Assembly (NCBI RefSeq): GCF_001984125.1
Contig: NZ_MTQL01000006.1
Location: 310,001-374,000, forward strand
DNA: 64,000 nucleotides
Source of the DNA: Leifsonia sp. ALI-44-B
GTDB taxonomy: Bacteria > Actinomycetota > Actinomycetes > Actinomycetales > Microbacteriaceae
Direction: 5' to 3'
Shown here: positions 40,058-51,154 of the stretch, piece by piece
How positions within the stretch are numbered: position 1 is the stretch's first letter
Layout of the letters: every line of letters begins with the position of its first letter
Program-made: the position numbers and the translations under genes
The notes under the pieces: model-generated
Told to the model about the DNA's origin: nothing
What the model saw: the letters and a program-made list of their open reading frames with translations, nothing else
Databases searched by the model: none

Positions 40058-41029
40058 TTATTTTTGTGAGCCTGTCGTGCTTGTGGCAACGGCTGCGTCC
40101 GAATCCGGCTTCGTGTCTTCAGGCTCGCTGAGATCGACATATCCCGCATCGGTGTTCTTGGAGTCTACCTCAGCCGCGGTGGCGTTGAATTCGCGACCGG
40201 GGACATAGGCGCTCGGCTCGAGACCCGTGTGACGGCGCGACTGCACGACGAAGATCAGGATGCCCGCGACCACGGCGAAGATAGCCGCCCAGACGTTGAC
40301 GCGCAGGCCGAAGAAGATCTCGGACGGGTCGATGCGGATCGACTCCCACACGATGCGACCGAGGCCGTACCAGATCAGGTAGACGGCGATGACCTTGCCC
40401 CACTGCAGGCCGAGTTTGCGCTCGAGCAGCAGGATGACGGCGACGCCCAGCAGGTTCCAGATGACCTCATAGGCGAACGTGGGCTGGAAGAGCGTGCCGT
40501 CGGGCAGACCGATCGGGTAGGCCGGGTTGGAGCTCTCGATCTCGAGGCCCCACCATCCGTTCGTCGGGGTGCCGAAGAGCTCGTGGTTGAAGTAGTTGCC
40601 GAAGCGGCCGAACGCCTGCGCGAGCAGGAGACCCGGGGCCAGGGCATCCGCGAACGTCCAGAAGCGCAGGCCGAGCACGCGGCAGCCGATGTAGGCACCG
40701 ATGGCGCCACCGATGAGCGCGCCGAAGATGGCGATGCCGCCCTCCCAGATGGCGACGACCTTCCAGAGCTCGGCGCCCGGGAAGAAATAGTCGTTGGGGT
40801 GCGTGAGCACGTGGAAGATGCGCGCGCCGACGATGCCGAAAGGAACCGTCCACAGGATCATGTCGAGGATGATGCCGCGTTCGGCGCCGCGCTTGTTGAG
40901 GCGGTGATTCGTCAAGAGTGCTGCCGCGATGATGCCGGCGAGGATGCACAGAGCGTAGAAGTGGATCTGCAGCGGCCCGACCTGGAAGTAGCTGACGGAG
41001 GGACTCGGGATGCTCAGCGGGAGGTTCAC
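40058..41029 (-). CDS. lgt: Prolipoprotein diacylglyceryl transferase
   Basis: Membrane enzyme that attaches diacylglycerol from phosphatidylglycerol to the lipobox cysteine of lipoprotein precursors. The 323-residue protein has about seven membrane helices, the Lgt signature FGRFGNYFNHELFG and the conserved PIGLPDGTLFQPTFAYE region, then a hydrophilic acidic C-terminal tail after about residue 275. The start is GTG at 41029. It trails trpA by 80 bp on the same strand, the usual actinobacterial position. Confidence 0.96.
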   Translation of the reverse strand: MNLPLSIPSPSVSYFQVGPLQIHFYALCILAGIIAAALLTNHRLNKRGAERGIILDMILWTVPFGIVGARIFHVLTHPNDYFFPGAELWKVVAIWEGGIAIFGALIGGAIGAYIGCRVLGLRFWTFADALAPGLLLAQAFGRFGNYFNHELFGTPTNGWWGLEIESSNPAYPIGLPDGTLFQPTFAYEVIWNLLGVAVILLLERKLGLQWGKVIAVYLIWYGLGRIVWESIRIDPSEIFFGLRVNVWAAIFAVVAGILIFVVQSRRHTGLEPSAYVPGREFNATAAEVDSKNTDAGYVDLSEPEDTKPDSDAAVATSTTGSQK

Positions 41030-41109
41030 CTAGCTCTGCACCTTTCGGGAAGTGTTCGTGGGGTGTGCGGGATCAACTCTACTGGCAGAGCATTGGCGAG
41101 AATGACGGG

Positions 41110-41894
41110 TCAGCGACCGCGATAGGTGCCCTCGGAGAGTTCGCGGGCGACCTCGGCGACGCGGGCCACTCCCCCGTCGGCCAGAGCCTTGACGAGGGCG
41201 GACCCGACGATGGCGCCGTCGGCGTATTCGTTGACTTCGCGCACCTGCTCGGCCGTGGAGATGCCGAGGCCAACGCACGTGTTCTCGACGCCGGCTTCGC
41301 GCAGACGCTCGACGAGCGTGCGGGCCGCCTGGTCGACGTCGCTGCGGGCACCCGTGATGCCCATGGTGGAGACGGCGTAGACGAAGCCGCGGCTGGCATC
41401 GATGGCCTGACGCAGTCGCTCATCGGACGAAGAGGGCGCCGCGAGGAAGACGCGGTCGAGCCCCGTGCGGGCGGAGGCATCGATCCATTCGCCGCCCTCA
41501 TCGGGAACGAGGTCGGGCGTGATCAAACCAGCGCCGCCAGACTCGACGAGGTCGTCGGCGAAGCGCTCGACGCCGTATTGCACGACCGGGTTCCAGTACG
41601 TCATGAGGAGGACCGGGGTGTCGACCTCCTGCGTGATGCGTCGCACGGCCTCGAAGCCGTCGCGCAGGCGGAAACCGTTGGCCAGCGCCTGCTGCGTGGC
41701 GGCCTGGATGACGGGACCGTCCATGACGGGGTCGGAGTAGGGCAGGCCCAGCTCGATCACGTCGACGCCGTTGCGGGCGATGGCGATGGCCGCCTCGACG
41801 CTGTCGTCGATGGTGGGGAAACCGGCCGGGAGGTAGCCGATGAGGGCCCCGCGGTCTTCGTCCCGGCGTTTCTGCAGGGCGGTGGCGACGGCGC

Positions 41895-41898
<4 letters not shown>
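41110..41898 (-). CDS. trpA: Tryptophan synthase alpha chain
   Basis: Cleaves indole-3-glycerol phosphate to indole, which is channelled to TrpB. The 262-residue TIM barrel carries catalytic E49 ([11 protein letters not shown]) and D60 (MDGP), and a phosphate loop near [11 protein letters not shown]. The GTG start at 41898 overlaps the trpB stop by four bases, and a GGAG site lies upstream. It is the last trp gene of the cluster. Confidence 0.96.
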
Positions 41899-43106
<1,208 letters not shown>

Positions 43107-43109
43107 GGT

Positions 43110-43880
43110 CTATACCGCCAAGAATTGCGTGAGGGTGGAAATGGGGTCGCCCGTGACGAGTGCTTCGCCCACGAGGACGACGTCGGCACCGTCGGCACGA
43201 TAACGTGCCACATCGGCCGGCTGGAGCACCGCGGACTCGGCGACTTTGATGACGCCGTCGGGAATGCGCGGCGCGAGGGTGCCGAAGAGGGACTGGTCGA
43301 GCTCGAACGTGCTGAGGTTGCGGGCGTTGACGCCGATGACGTCGGCGCCGATCTCGAGCGCGCGGTCGAGTTCTTCGGCCGAGTGGGTTTCGACGAGCGC
43401 GGTCATGCCCAGCTCACCGACGAGCGCGTAGAGCTCGGCGAGTTCGGTCTGGCCGAGGCCGGCGACGATGAGGAGGACGAGGTCGGCCCGGGCGGCACGC
43501 GCCTCGAACACCTGGTAGGGCTGAGAGATGAAGTCCTTGCGCAGCACGGGAATCGACACACGCTGGCGCACGGCCCGCAGGTCGTCGAGCGAACCCTTGA
43601 ACTTGCGGCCCTCTGTAAGCACGCTGATGGCGCTGGCGCCGCCCTCTTCGTAGGCCGAGGCGAGCAGGGCCGGGTCGGGAATGTCGGCGAGATCGCCGCG
43701 AGACGGGCTCGCGCGTTTGACCTCGGCGATGACCTTGACGTTCGGGCCACGGCGCAGGGCCTCGAGGGCGTCGAGTGCGGCCGGCTGATCGAGAGCCTCG
43801 GCCTCGACGGCCGCGAGCGGGATGACCGCGCGGCGCTCATCGGCGTCTTCAGCTGCGCCGGCCATGAGGTCGGCGAGCAC
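43110..43880 (-). CDS. trpC: Indole-3-glycerol phosphate synthase
   Basis: Closes the indole ring in tryptophan synthesis. With the GTG start at 43880 the protein has 256 residues, the normal length; the longer open frame would overlap the HGxxPAAW gene with unrelated sequence. Catalytic residues are E53 and K55 in VIAEVKRASPSRG, with later barrel motifs LRKDFI and VGVNARNL. The start lies two bases after the HGxxPAAW stop. There is no trpF fusion or neighbour; in actinobacteria PriA/HisA usually fills that role. Confidence 0.95.
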   Translation of the reverse strand: MLADLMAGAAEDADERRAVIPLAAVEAEALDQPAALDALEALRRGPNVKVIAEVKRASPSRGDLADIPDPALLASAYEEGGASAISVLTEGRKFKGSLDDLRAVRQRVSIPVLRKDFISQPYQVFEARAARADLVLLIVAGLGQTELAELYALVGELGMTALVETHSAEELDRALEIGADVIGVNARNLSTFELDQSLFGTLAPRIPDGVIKVAESAVLQPADVARYRADGADVVLVGEALVTGDPISTLTQFLAV

Positions 43881-43882
43881 GA

Positions 43883-44113
43883 TCAGTGACCTTTCGAGGT
43901 GTACTTGGCGCCGCCGACGCCGTAGCCCATTTTCGCGAGGATGGGCCAAAGCAGGGCACCGATCAGGACGACGCCCGCGCAGATGACCACGTAGAGAGGC
44001 ATGTCGAGGACGAAGAACAGGGTTCCGACGGCGAACGCGACGAGCATCACCGTCACCGAGATCCAGGCGGCCGGAGAGTGGCCGTGTCCCATATCAATTG
44101 ACTCGCTGCTCAT
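43883..44113 (-). CDS. HGxxPAAW family membrane protein
   Basis: A 76-residue integral membrane protein of the actinobacterial HGxxPAAW family, named for its motif, here HGHSPAAW at residues 10-17. Two hydrophobic helices (about 18-36 and 38-58) follow, then a short basic tail ending YTSKGH. Function is unknown. It is regularly found just before trpC, so a role tied to tryptophan supply or to the neighbouring membrane protein is inferred from context only. A GAAGGAG ribosome site lies four bases before the ATG, and a TAGAGT box further up could start a trpCBA sub-operon. Confidence 0.88.
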   Translation of the reverse strand: MSSESIDMGHGHSPAAWISVTVMLVAFAVGTLFFVLDMPLYVVICAGVVLIGALLWPILAKMGYGVGGAKYTSKGH

Positions 44114-44284
44114 GAAACTCCTTCATCGATGATTGCGCGATCTACTCTACCGGCTGTGAAACGGGGGCGAGACGAGTGACGCGACGTGGGGGAAAAGTCG
44201 AGGGCGGCGGCCTGCGGAGAGCGCAGAGCATCCGTTGCCGAAGCGCCACGCGTGGCCCGGGCGGGCCCAGGGCGTAACGCGGGC

Positions 44285-45133
44285 TCAGCGCGTCGGGTCG
44301 TCGCCGCGCGTGAGCTCGTCCCAGCTGTCGACGGGGTCCATGCGGGGGGTGCCGTCGGCGGCCGCCGGAGCCTCGGGCGTGGTGCCGTCGGTGGAGACGG
44401 GGGCGCCTGTCGAGGATGCCGCCGCCGCCGAGTGGCCGTGCGAGCCGGGCTCTCGGGAACCGAGGTCGGCGGAGGGGCCGTCGGCGGTCGAAGCGCCGTC
44501 GGTGGCGGCATCCGCGGTGTTGACGGCGACCGTGCGATAGCGCTTGGACGAGCTCGGCCAGCGACGCGCCGTGGCCAGCACGAGAGCGCCGACGAGCACG
44601 AAACCGATGCCGAGGATGAGCGTGACGATGGGCCACGCGGTGGGGATGGCCGAGCTCACGATCGTGCGCACCGACTCGTGCCCCGCGATGCCCGTGACCT
44701 GGGTGACCGCCGGCTCGGAGGCCCGCACGCCGTCTTGCAGGGCGAGGAACGCCGAGAGGGAGATGCAGACGCCGAGCAGGATGTTGAGCACCGCGAGGAT
44801 GTAGCGGAACAGCACGCCCGCGATGGCCAGCGCTGCCGTGAGGGCCAGCCCGGCCAGGGCGAGGGCCGAGAGCGCGGGAGCCGCGACCTCGCCCGAGACC
44901 TCGATGATGCCGACGACGGGCGAGTTTTGCGTCTGAGAGAGCTGAGCGCTGAACCACGTTTGTGTCCAGGCGAGGAGCGACAGCGCGCTGAGGACGACGA
45001 GGCCGAGCAGCGACAGGTACTTCACGCGCTTGGCTCGGGCCGTCGCGCGTTCGAGGCGCTCGTCGGCGTCGGTGGCGGCAGCGTCCGTAGCAGCAGGCGT
45101 CACGTCGTCCGGCCCGGGGGTCTCGGAGGTCAT
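44285..45133 (-). CDS. Trp biosynthesis-associated membrane protein
   Basis: A 282-residue membrane protein matching the actinobacterial family found inside trp operons; its function is not established. A hydrophilic N-terminus (1-35) is followed by four predicted helices at about 38-58, 82-102, 105-128 and 158-185. The first extracytoplasmic loop has AWTQTWFSAQL, the family's conserved W-rich segment. A long Ala/Ser/Pro-rich tail of about 90 residues is low-complexity and probably disordered. The ATG overlaps the trpE stop by four bases, so it is made with trpE. A 170-bp gap separates it from the HGxxPAAW gene. Confidence 0.85.
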   Translation of the reverse strand: MTSETPGPDDVTPAATDAAATDADERLERATARAKRVKYLSLLGLVVLSALSLLAWTQTWFSAQLSQTQNSPVVGIIEVSGEVAAPALSALALAGLALTAALAIAGVLFRYILAVLNILLGVCISLSAFLALQDGVRASEPAVTQVTGIAGHESVRTIVSSAIPTAWPIVTLILGIGFVLVGALVLATARRWPSSSKRYRTVAVNTADAATDGASTADGPSADLGSREPGSHGHSAAAASSTGAPVSTDGTTPEAPAAADGTPRMDPVDSWDELTRGDDPTR

Positions 45134-46662
45134 CTGATCCTTTTCATGGTGTTCGCGACGGCGACAGCACGCAACGGGGCGGCCGCCTTGTTCACCGACT
45201 CCTGGAACTCCGATTCGGGCACCGAGTCGGCGACGAGACCGCCACCCGCCTGAACGTGGGCGACGCCGTCGATGAGCGTGGCCGTGCGGATGGCGATCGC
45301 GAGGTCGAGGTCGCCCGCGAAGCCGAAGTAGCCTACGACTCCCCCGTAGACGCCGCGTTGGGCGGGTTCTAGGGAGTCGATGATCTCGAGGGCCCGGGGC
45401 TTCGGGGCGCCCGAGAGCGTTCCGGCGGGGAACGTTGCACGGAAGACGTCGACGGGCGAGACATCCGGAAGCAGGTCGCCCTCGACCGACGACACGAGGT
45501 GCATGATGTGGCTGAACCGCTCGACGCGCATGAACTCGGTCACCTCGACGCTGCCCGCGCGGCAGACCTTCAGCAGGTCGTTGCGCGAGAGGTCGACGAG
45601 CATGAGGTGCTCGGCGCGCTCCTTCTCGTCGGCGCTGAGCTCGGCCGAGAGGTCGGCGTCTTGCTCGGGCGTGGCGCCACGCGGCTTCGAGCCGGCGATC
45701 GGATGCGTGAACACGCGGCCGTCTTCGACCTTGACGAGCGCCTCAGGCGACGAGCCGACGATGGAGTAGGGCACGCCATCGACCGTGTCGAGAGTCAGCA
45801 GATACATGTACGGGCTCGGGTTGAGCGTCCGCAGGATGCGGTAGACGTCGATGGGCGCGGCGTCGGTCGGCTGATCGAACCGCTGCGAGACGACGACCTG
45901 GAAGATGTCGCCCTCGCGGATGTGCTCTTTCGCCGTGTCGACCGCGGCCAGGAAGTCGCTGCGCTGCGTGCGGTGATGGGGCGTGGGCTCGGCCGAGAGA
46001 TCGACGTCGGCGAGCCAGGCGTCGCTCGGTTGCGCCAGGTCGCTTTGCATGGCGTCGAGGCGGCGTTGCGCGGCATCCCACAGCTCGTCGGATGCTTCGC
46101 TGCCGTCGTTGAGCGCGTTGGCGATCAGCAGCACCGTGCCCGTGCGGTGGTCGAGCACCGCGAGGTCGGCCGCGAAACAGAGCGCCTGGCCGGGCACGCG
46201 GTTCTCGAGCGGCGGGCGGTTCGGCAGGCGTTCGATCTGGCGGATGGCCTCCCACCCGATGAAGCCGACGAGACCACCCGTGAGGGGCGGCATGCCGTCG
46301 ATCTTCGGGGTCTGCCAGCGGGCGTGCAGGCGTGTGATGGCCTCGAGCGGCTGGACGTCGTCGAGCGAACCGAGGGCGCGTTCGACATCCATGCCGTAGT
46401 CGATCCAGCGGGGTGTCTCGCCCTCCTGCGTCAGCACGCCGAACGAGGAGACGCCGACGAAGGAGAACCGTGACCAGATGCCACCCTGTTCGGCCGATTC
46501 GAGCAGGAAGCTGCCCGGGCGGCCGATCGCGAGCTTGCGGTAGACACCGACGGGGGTTTCCCCGTCGGCGAAGAGTTCGCGCACGACGGGGATGACGCGG
46601 TGCTCGGCCGTGAGGGCGTCGAACTGGGCGCGCGTGGTGCTGCCCGGCATGCTCGTCGTCAT
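45130..46662 (-). CDS. trpE: Anthranilate synthase component I
   Basis: Converts chorismate to anthranilate, the first committed step to tryptophan. With the ATG at 46662 the protein has 510 residues, and the start overlaps the hisI stop (ATGA) with an AAGGAA site upstream. The chorismate-binding domain has [15 protein letters not shown] and the [20 protein letters not shown] block; the N-terminal domain carries the [16 protein letters not shown] feedback-inhibition region. The glutaminase partner trpG is not in the window. The tight overlap leaves no room for a trp leader peptide here. Confidence 0.95.
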   Translation of the reverse strand: MTTSMPGSTTRAQFDALTAEHRVIPVVRELFADGETPVGVYRKLAIGRPGSFLLESAEQGGIWSRFSFVGVSSFGVLTQEGETPRWIDYGMDVERALGSLDDVQPLEAITRLHARWQTPKIDGMPPLTGGLVGFIGWEAIRQIERLPNRPPLENRVPGQALCFAADLAVLDHRTGTVLLIANALNDGSEASDELWDAAQRRLDAMQSDLAQPSDAWLADVDLSAEPTPHHRTQRSDFLAAVDTAKEHIREGDIFQVVVSQRFDQPTDAAPIDVYRILRTLNPSPYMYLLTLDTVDGVPYSIVGSSPEALVKVEDGRVFTHPIAGSKPRGATPEQDADLSAELSADEKERAEHLMLVDLSRNDLLKVCRAGSVEVTEFMRVERFSHIMHLVSSVEGDLLPDVSPVDVFRATFPAGTLSGAPKPRALEIIDSLEPAQRGVYGGVVGYFGFAGDLDLAIAIRTATLIDGVAHVQAGGGLVADSVPESEFQESVNKAAAPLRAVAVANTMKRIR

Positions 46663-47066
46663 GATGCCGTTCCTTCCGAGGCCGGTCGATCGGCGCTGAC
46701 GGCGTGCAGGTCGCGACCGTCGAAGCACGTGCGGGTGCCCGTGTGGCAGGCGACGCCGACCTGGTCGACCCGGACGAGGAGCGTATCGCCGTCGCAGTCG
46801 AGGCTCACGTCCTTCACGTATTGCGCGTGGCCGGACGTGTCTCCCTTGCGCCAGTATTCCTGTCGGGAGCGCGACCAGAAAGTGCCGCGGCCCGAGGTGA
46901 GCGTGCGGCGGAGGGCTTCGGCATCCATATAGCCGAGCATGAGGACCTCGCCCGTGTCGTACTGCTGCACGACAGCCGGAACCAGGCCGTTGTCGGCAAA
47001 GGCGACGCGTGCGATCTGGGCTTCGACGGCTGAGGGGCTCGGGGCCGCGGTGTGCGTTTCGGTCAT
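46659..47066 (-). CDS. hisI: Phosphoribosyl-AMP cyclohydrolase
   Basis: Opens the purine ring of phosphoribosyl-AMP in histidine synthesis. The 135-residue protein has [20 protein letters not shown] followed by HTGTRTCF, which supply the three zinc cysteines, and a [19 protein letters not shown] substrate block. It is the stand-alone form, with hisE separate upstream. Start and stop overlap hisF and trpE by four bases each. Confidence 0.96.
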   Translation of the reverse strand: MTETHTAAPSPSAVEAQIARVAFADNGLVPAVVQQYDTGEVLMLGYMDAEALRRTLTSGRGTFWSRSRQEYWRKGDTSGHAQYVKDVSLDCDGDTLLVRVDQVGVACHTGTRTCFDGRDLHAVSADRPASEGTAS

Positions 47067-47827
47067 GAGCGGACCTCGATTCCTTCGGCGCGCAGCGAGC
47101 GTTTGACGTCGCCGATGGTCAGTTGACCGGAGTGGAAGACGCTCGCGGCGAGCACGGCGTCGGCGCCGGCCTGGACGGCGGGGGCGAAGTGCGAGACGTC
47201 GCCCGCCCCGCCCGAGGCGATGACGGGGACGGGGCTCAGTGCACGCATGGCCGCAACGAGTTCGAGGTCGAAACCTTCCTTCGTGCCGTCGGCGTCGATC
47301 GAGTTGACGAGCAGTTCGCCGACGCCGCGCTCGATGGCCTCGCGCGCCCAGGCCAGAGCATCGAGCGTGGTTTCGGTGCGGCCGCCGTGCGTCGTGACGA
47401 CAAACCCCGAGGGAAGCTCGGCCGAACGCTTCACGTCGAGCGAGAGCACGAGCACCTGGGCTCCGAACACGCCCGAGATCTCGTCGAGCAGTTCGGGGCG
47501 GCGGATGGCGGCGCTGTTGACGCCCACCTTGTCGGCACCCGAGGCGAGCAGTTTCGAGACGTCTTCCGTGCTGCGGATGCCGCCGCCGACGGTCAGCGGG
47601 ATGAAGACCTGCTCGGCCGTGCGCGCGACCACGTCATACGTCGTGGCGCGGTCGTCGACCGTGGCCGTGACGTCGAGGAACGTGAGCTCGTCGGCGCCCT
47701 GCTCGTAGTACTGCCGCGCGAGGGCCACGGGGTCGCCGGCATCGCGCAGGTTCTGGAAGTTGACGCCCTTGACGACGCGGCCGTCGGCCACATCGAGACA
47801 CGGGATGACGCGGGTGATGACCGACAT
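47063..47827 (-). CDS. hisF: Imidazole glycerol phosphate synthase subunit HisF
   Basis: The cyclase subunit that, with HisH, forms imidazole glycerol phosphate and AICAR. The 254-residue barrel has catalytic D12 (IPCLDVADG) and the second aspartate in [13 protein letters not shown], plus two phosphate loops. hisH and hisA are not in the window. It lies 19 bp after hisG and overlaps hisI. Confidence 0.96.
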   Translation of the reverse strand: MSVITRVIPCLDVADGRVVKGVNFQNLRDAGDPVALARQYYEQGADELTFLDVTATVDDRATTYDVVARTAEQVFIPLTVGGGIRSTEDVSKLLASGADKVGVNSAAIRRPELLDEISGVFGAQVLVLSLDVKRSAELPSGFVVTTHGGRTETTLDALAWAREAIERGVGELLVNSIDADGTKEGFDLELVAAMRALSPVPVIASGGAGDVSHFAPAVQAGADAVLAASVFHSGQLTIGDVKRSLRAEGIEVRS

Positions 47828-47846
47828 CGTGCGTGTGTCCTTCCCG

Positions 47847-48686
47847 CTAGAGCCTGGCGGCGTGGATGGCGCTCACGAGGATCGCGCGGGCACCGAGTTC
47901 GTACAACGCATCCATGATGTCGTTGGTTTCTTCGCGTTTGATCATGACGCGGACGGCGACCCACTCGGGGTCGCGCAGGGGCGAAATGGTGGGCGACTCG
48001 ATGCCGCCGGCGACCGCGGTGGCCTGTTCGAGGAGCGCGACGGGGAGGTCGTAGTCGAGGAGCACGTATTGACGGGCCACCAGCACGCCCTGCAGGCGGC
48101 GACGCAGGGTGGAGAGGCCCGGCTTCTCGTCGCCGTTGCCGATGAGGACGGCCGTGGATTCGAGGATGACGGGGCCGAAGATCTCGAGCCCGGCCTTGCG
48201 GAGTGTCGTGCCCGTGGAGACGACGTCGGCCACGGCATCCGCCACACCGAGACGCACGGCAGATTCGACGGCGCCGTCGAGGTGGACGAGCGTGGCTTCG
48301 ACGCCCGCACTGCGCAGGAAGTCGCCCACGAGGCCCGGGTAGCTGGTGGCGACGCGCACGCCCTGCAGGTCTTCGAGCTGAGCGAAGCGGCCCTCGGGGC
48401 CAGCGAACCGGAACGTCGAATCACCGAAGCCGAGCGCCTCGATCTCGGTGGCCGTCGAACCCGAGTCGAGCAGCAGGTCGCGGCCCGTGAGGCCCACATC
48501 GAGCGCGCCCGAGCCGACATAGGTCGCGATATCGCGCGGGCGGAGGTAGAAGAACTCGACGCCGTTGCGGGCATCGATCAGGTGCAGCTCTTTCGGGTCG
48601 CGACGCGTGGCGTAGCCAGCCTCGGTGAGCATGACGGCGGCCGTCTCGGCCAGTGAGCCCTTATTGGGCACTGCGATTCGCAACAT
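47847..48686 (-). CDS. hisG: ATP phosphoribosyltransferase
   Basis: First enzyme of histidine synthesis, joining ATP and PRPP; usually feedback-inhibited by histidine. With ATG at 48686 it has 279 residues, the long form with a C-terminal regulatory domain, so no HisZ is needed. Recognisable parts are [14 protein letters not shown], the [13 protein letters not shown] segment and the PRPP-binding loop with [21 protein letters not shown] stretch is the only ribosome-like site. It follows hisE by 44 bp. Confidence 0.95.
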   Translation of the reverse strand: MLRIAVPNKGSLAETAAVMLTEAGYATRRDPKELHLIDARNGVEFFYLRPRDIATYVGSGALDVGLTGRDLLLDSGSTATEIEALGFGDSTFRFAGPEGRFAQLEDLQGVRVATSYPGLVGDFLRSAGVEATLVHLDGAVESAVRLGVADAVADVVSTGTTLRKAGLEIFGPVILESTAVLIGNGDEKPGLSTLRRRLQGVLVARQYVLLDYDLPVALLEQATAVAGGIESPTISPLRDPEWVAVRVMIKREETNDIMDALYELGARAILVSAIHAARL

Positions 48687-48730
48687 GGAAAAACTTTCGG
48701 GTAGAAGAAGTCGGATGACGTGAGCGGGAC

Positions 48731-48994
48731 TCACAGATGTCGATAGACGTCTTCCGGGCTGAGGCCTTTGGCGATCATCATGACCTGCACGTGGTAGATC
48801 AGCTGCGAGATTTCTTCGGCGGTCTCGGTGTCGCTCTGGTATTCGGCGGCCATCCACACTTCGGCGGCCTCTTCGACGATCTTCTTGCCGATCGTATGCA
48901 CGCCACCGTCGAGCTCGCGGACCGTGCCACTGCCCTCGGGGCGGTCGATGGCCTTCTGGCTGAGTTCAGCGAACAGGGCGTCGAATGTCTTCAC
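48731..48994 (-). CDS. hisE: Phosphoribosyl-ATP pyrophosphatase
   Basis: Removes pyrophosphate from phosphoribosyl-ATP, the second histidine step. The 87-residue MazG-like all-helical protein shows [17 protein letters not shown], with the metal-binding acidic residues, and [21 protein letters not shown] at the end. The GTG start at 48994 follows TAACCT by six bases, so it appears to open the hisE-hisG-hisF-hisI-trpE transcript as a leaderless message. Confidence 0.95.
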   Translation of the reverse strand: MKTFDALFAELSQKAIDRPEGSGTVRELDGGVHTIGKKIVEEAAEVWMAAEYQSDTETAEEISQLIYHVQVMMIAKGLSPEDVYRHL

Positions 48995-49006
48995 TCACCC
49001 AGGTTA
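48992..49006 (-). promoter_or_regulatory. Leaderless-type promoter of the his-trp run
   Basis: Minus strand: TAACCT (49001-49006), six bases (GGGTGA), then the GTG of hisE. It lies in the 24-bp gap after rpe. The overlapping sequence GTTACTAGTAAC (49003-49014) is a perfect 12-base palindrome and a possible operator. Confidence 0.45.
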
Positions 49007-49018
49007 CTAGTAACGCGG

Positions 49019-49687
49019 CTAGGGGGTGTGCGTGTGGGCGGCGGCCTCGCGGCGCAGCGTGTCGATCGCCAGCGCCGGGTTCTCGGCGCCGAAGACGCTC
49101 GATCCGGCCACGAACGTGTCGGCGCCGGCCTCTGCCGCGATGGCGATGGTCTTCTCGCTGATGCCGCCGTCCACTTGCAGCCACACGTCGAGACCCGTCT
49201 GGGATACGCGTTCACGCAGCGCCCGCAGCTTGGGCATGGTTTCGGGCATGAAGGACTGGCCGCCGAAACCCGGTTCGACGGTCATTACGAGCACCTGATC
49301 GAATTCGGCAAGGAGGTCGAGGTAGGGATCGACATCGGTGCCAGGCTTGAGGGCGAGGCCGGCTCGCGCACCGATCTCCCGCAGGCGCCGGGCGACGGAG
49401 ACGGGGTCCGTCGTCGACTCGGCGTGGAAGGTGACCGAGTAGGCGCCGAGCTCGGCATAGCCCGGGGCCCACTTCTCGGGGTTGTCGATCATGAGGTGGA
49501 CGTCGAGCGGGATGGGCGAGACATCCTGGATGCGTCCGGCCATCTGGGGGCCGAACGTGAGGTTGGGGACGAAGTGGTTGTCCATGACGTCGACGTGCAC
49601 GAGGTCGGCGGTTGCGATGCGGTGCAGATCGCGTTCCATGTTGACGAAGTCGGCGGCGAGGATGCTGGGGTTGATGCGGGCGGTCAC
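49019..49687 (-). CDS. rpe: Ribulose-phosphate 3-epimerase
   Basis: Interconverts ribulose 5-phosphate and xylulose 5-phosphate in the pentose phosphate pathway. The 222-residue barrel begins MTARINPSILAADF, has the metal and catalytic pair D32 and D35 (HVDVMDNHFVPN), LMIDNPEKWAPGY and the VEPGFGGQSF phosphate-binding loop. The GTG start has an AGGGAG site five bases upstream. It lies nine bases after rsmB, in the priA-fmt-rsmB-rpe order seen in other actinobacteria. Confidence 0.96.
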   Translation of the reverse strand: MTARINPSILAADFVNMERDLHRIATADLVHVDVMDNHFVPNLTFGPQMAGRIQDVSPIPLDVHLMIDNPEKWAPGYAELGAYSVTFHAESTTDPVSVARRLREIGARAGLALKPGTDVDPYLDLLAEFDQVLVMTVEPGFGGQSFMPETMPKLRALRERVSQTGLDVWLQVDGGISEKTIAIAAEAGADTFVAGSSVFGAENPALAIDTLRREAAAHTHTP

Positions 49688-49696
49688 GGCGTCTCC

Positions 49697-51154
49697 CTAT
49701 CGTGCGTTCTTGCGAATGAGTGCCACGAACATGGCGTCGGTGCCGTGGCGGTGCGGCCAGAGCTGAGCGACGGTGCCCGAGTGCTCGCCGAGCGTCGTGT
49801 CGCCCAGGTCGAGGTCGTTCACCGCGATGCGTTGCAGGGCGGCGGCCGTGTCGAGGAGTTCGGCGTCGGCACCCCACCGACCGAGCGCGGCCAGGACGAC
49901 GCCGCGTGTTTCGGCGATGTGGGGCGAGCAGGTCACGTAGGCCACCGTGCCGCCCGGCTTCAGGGCGTCGAAGGCCGAGGCCAGCAAGGAGGCCTGCAGC
50001 ACGGTGAGGTCGGCGACGTCTTTGGCGGTTTTGCGCCAGCGCGCCTCGGGGCGGCGTCGCAATGCGCCGAGACCCGTGCACGGCGCGTCGACGAGGATGC
50101 GGTCGTAGGTGTTCGGGCGATGCTCACCGATCTGGCGACCGTCGAGCTCGCTCACCTCGGGGACGTCGGCGAGAGGGCGGATGGCGCGGCGCACGAGTTC
50201 GGCGCGCGCGGGCGTGATCTCGTTGGCGTCGAGATGGGCGTGCCCGGTGTGTGCCTCGGCACCGAGGAGAGCCGTCTTGCCACCCGGCCCGGCACACAGG
50301 TCGAGCCACCGCTCCCCCGGTTGCACGGGTTCGAATCGGCTGAGCGCGAGCGCGGCGAGTTGAGACCCTTCGTCTTGCACGCGCAGCCGGCCGCCGGCAT
50401 GCCCGATGGTCGTGTCGGGGTCGCCGTGGCCCAGCGTGAAGCCCACCGGAGAGTATTCGTTGGGGTGCGCATCGGCCGGTGCGTCGATCAAACCGGGCAA
50501 GGCGATGAGGTTCACCCTCGGAGCGTCGTTGTCGGCGGCAAGCAGCTGTTCGAGTTCGTCGACGCGGCCTTCGGCCGTGAGTGATTGGCGGAAGGCGCGG
50601 ATGATCCAGGCGGGGTGCGCGTATTCGACGGCCAGGCGGTCGTCGGCGTTTTTGGCCCGCGCGAGCACCTTTTCTTTCCATTCCGACGCTTCGCTCCGCG
50701 ACAGCGTGCGGAGGACGCCGTTGACGAAACCGCTGGCCGAGCGCGAGCCGACCTCGCGCGCCAGCGAGACGGATTCGTTGACGGCCGCGTGGGAGGGCAC
50801 GCGCATGCCCAGCAGCTGATGGGCGCCGAGGCGCAGCACGTCGAGTACGGGGAGGTCGATGTCGTCGATCGACCGGCCAGCCGCGAGCTCGATGACGCGG
50901 TCGTAGTAGCCGCGCAACCGCAGCGTGCCGTAACAGAGCTCGGTCGCGAGTCCGGCGTCGGCCGTGTTGAGGGCCGCCCTCTTGATGGCCGTTGGCAGCA
51001 GCAGGTTGGCGTAGGCGTCGTCGCGGCTAACGGCGGTGAGTACGTCGTAGGCCACGCGGCGGGCGGGCTGCACCGTGACGACGGGGGCGGGGCGGCTGCG
51101 GGGCCGCTGGCGGCCGGCCGGCCGAGACGTGCGTTTGTGGGTGTTGTCGCTCAT
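49697..51154 (-). CDS. rsmB: 16S rRNA (cytosine-5-)-methyltransferase RsmB
   Basis: Methylates C967 (E. coli numbering) of 16S rRNA. With the ATG at 51154 the protein has 485 residues: a basic N-terminal tail, an NusB-like RNA-binding domain (about 30-160) and a Rossmann methyltransferase domain with LDLCAGPGGKTALLG, the DAPCTGLGALRRRPE motif IV and the TCSPHIAETRG catalytic cysteine segment. The start overlaps the fmt stop by four bases. The tail, rich in arginine and proline, is longer than in E. coli. Confidence 0.94.
   Translation of the reverse strand: MSDNTHKRTSRPAGRQRPRSRPAPVVTVQPARRVAYDVLTAVSRDDAYANLLLPTAIKRAALNTADAGLATELCYGTLRLRGYYDRVIELAAGRSIDDIDLPVLDVLRLGAHQLLGMRVPSHAAVNESVSLAREVGSRSASGFVNGVLRTLSRSEASEWKEKVLARAKNADDRLAVEYAHPAWIIRAFRQSLTAEGRVDELEQLLAADNDAPRVNLIALPGLIDAPADAHPNEYSPVGFTLGHGDPDTTIGHAGGRLRVQDEGSQLAALALSRFEPVQPGERWLDLCAGPGGKTALLGAEAHTGHAHLDANEITPARAELVRRAIRPLADVPEVSELDGRQIGEHRPNTYDRILVDAPCTGLGALRRRPEARWRKTAKDVADLTVLQASLLASAFDALKPGGTVAYVTCSPHIAETRGVVLAALGRWGADAELLDTAAALQRIAVNDLDLGDTTLGEHSGTVAQLWPHRHGTDAMFVALIRKNAR

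Noticed and set aside
46640-46700. Tryptophan attenuator or leader peptide before trpE
   Set aside because: The trpE start overlaps the hisI stop, leaving no leader; no run of Trp codons with alternative hairpins is present.
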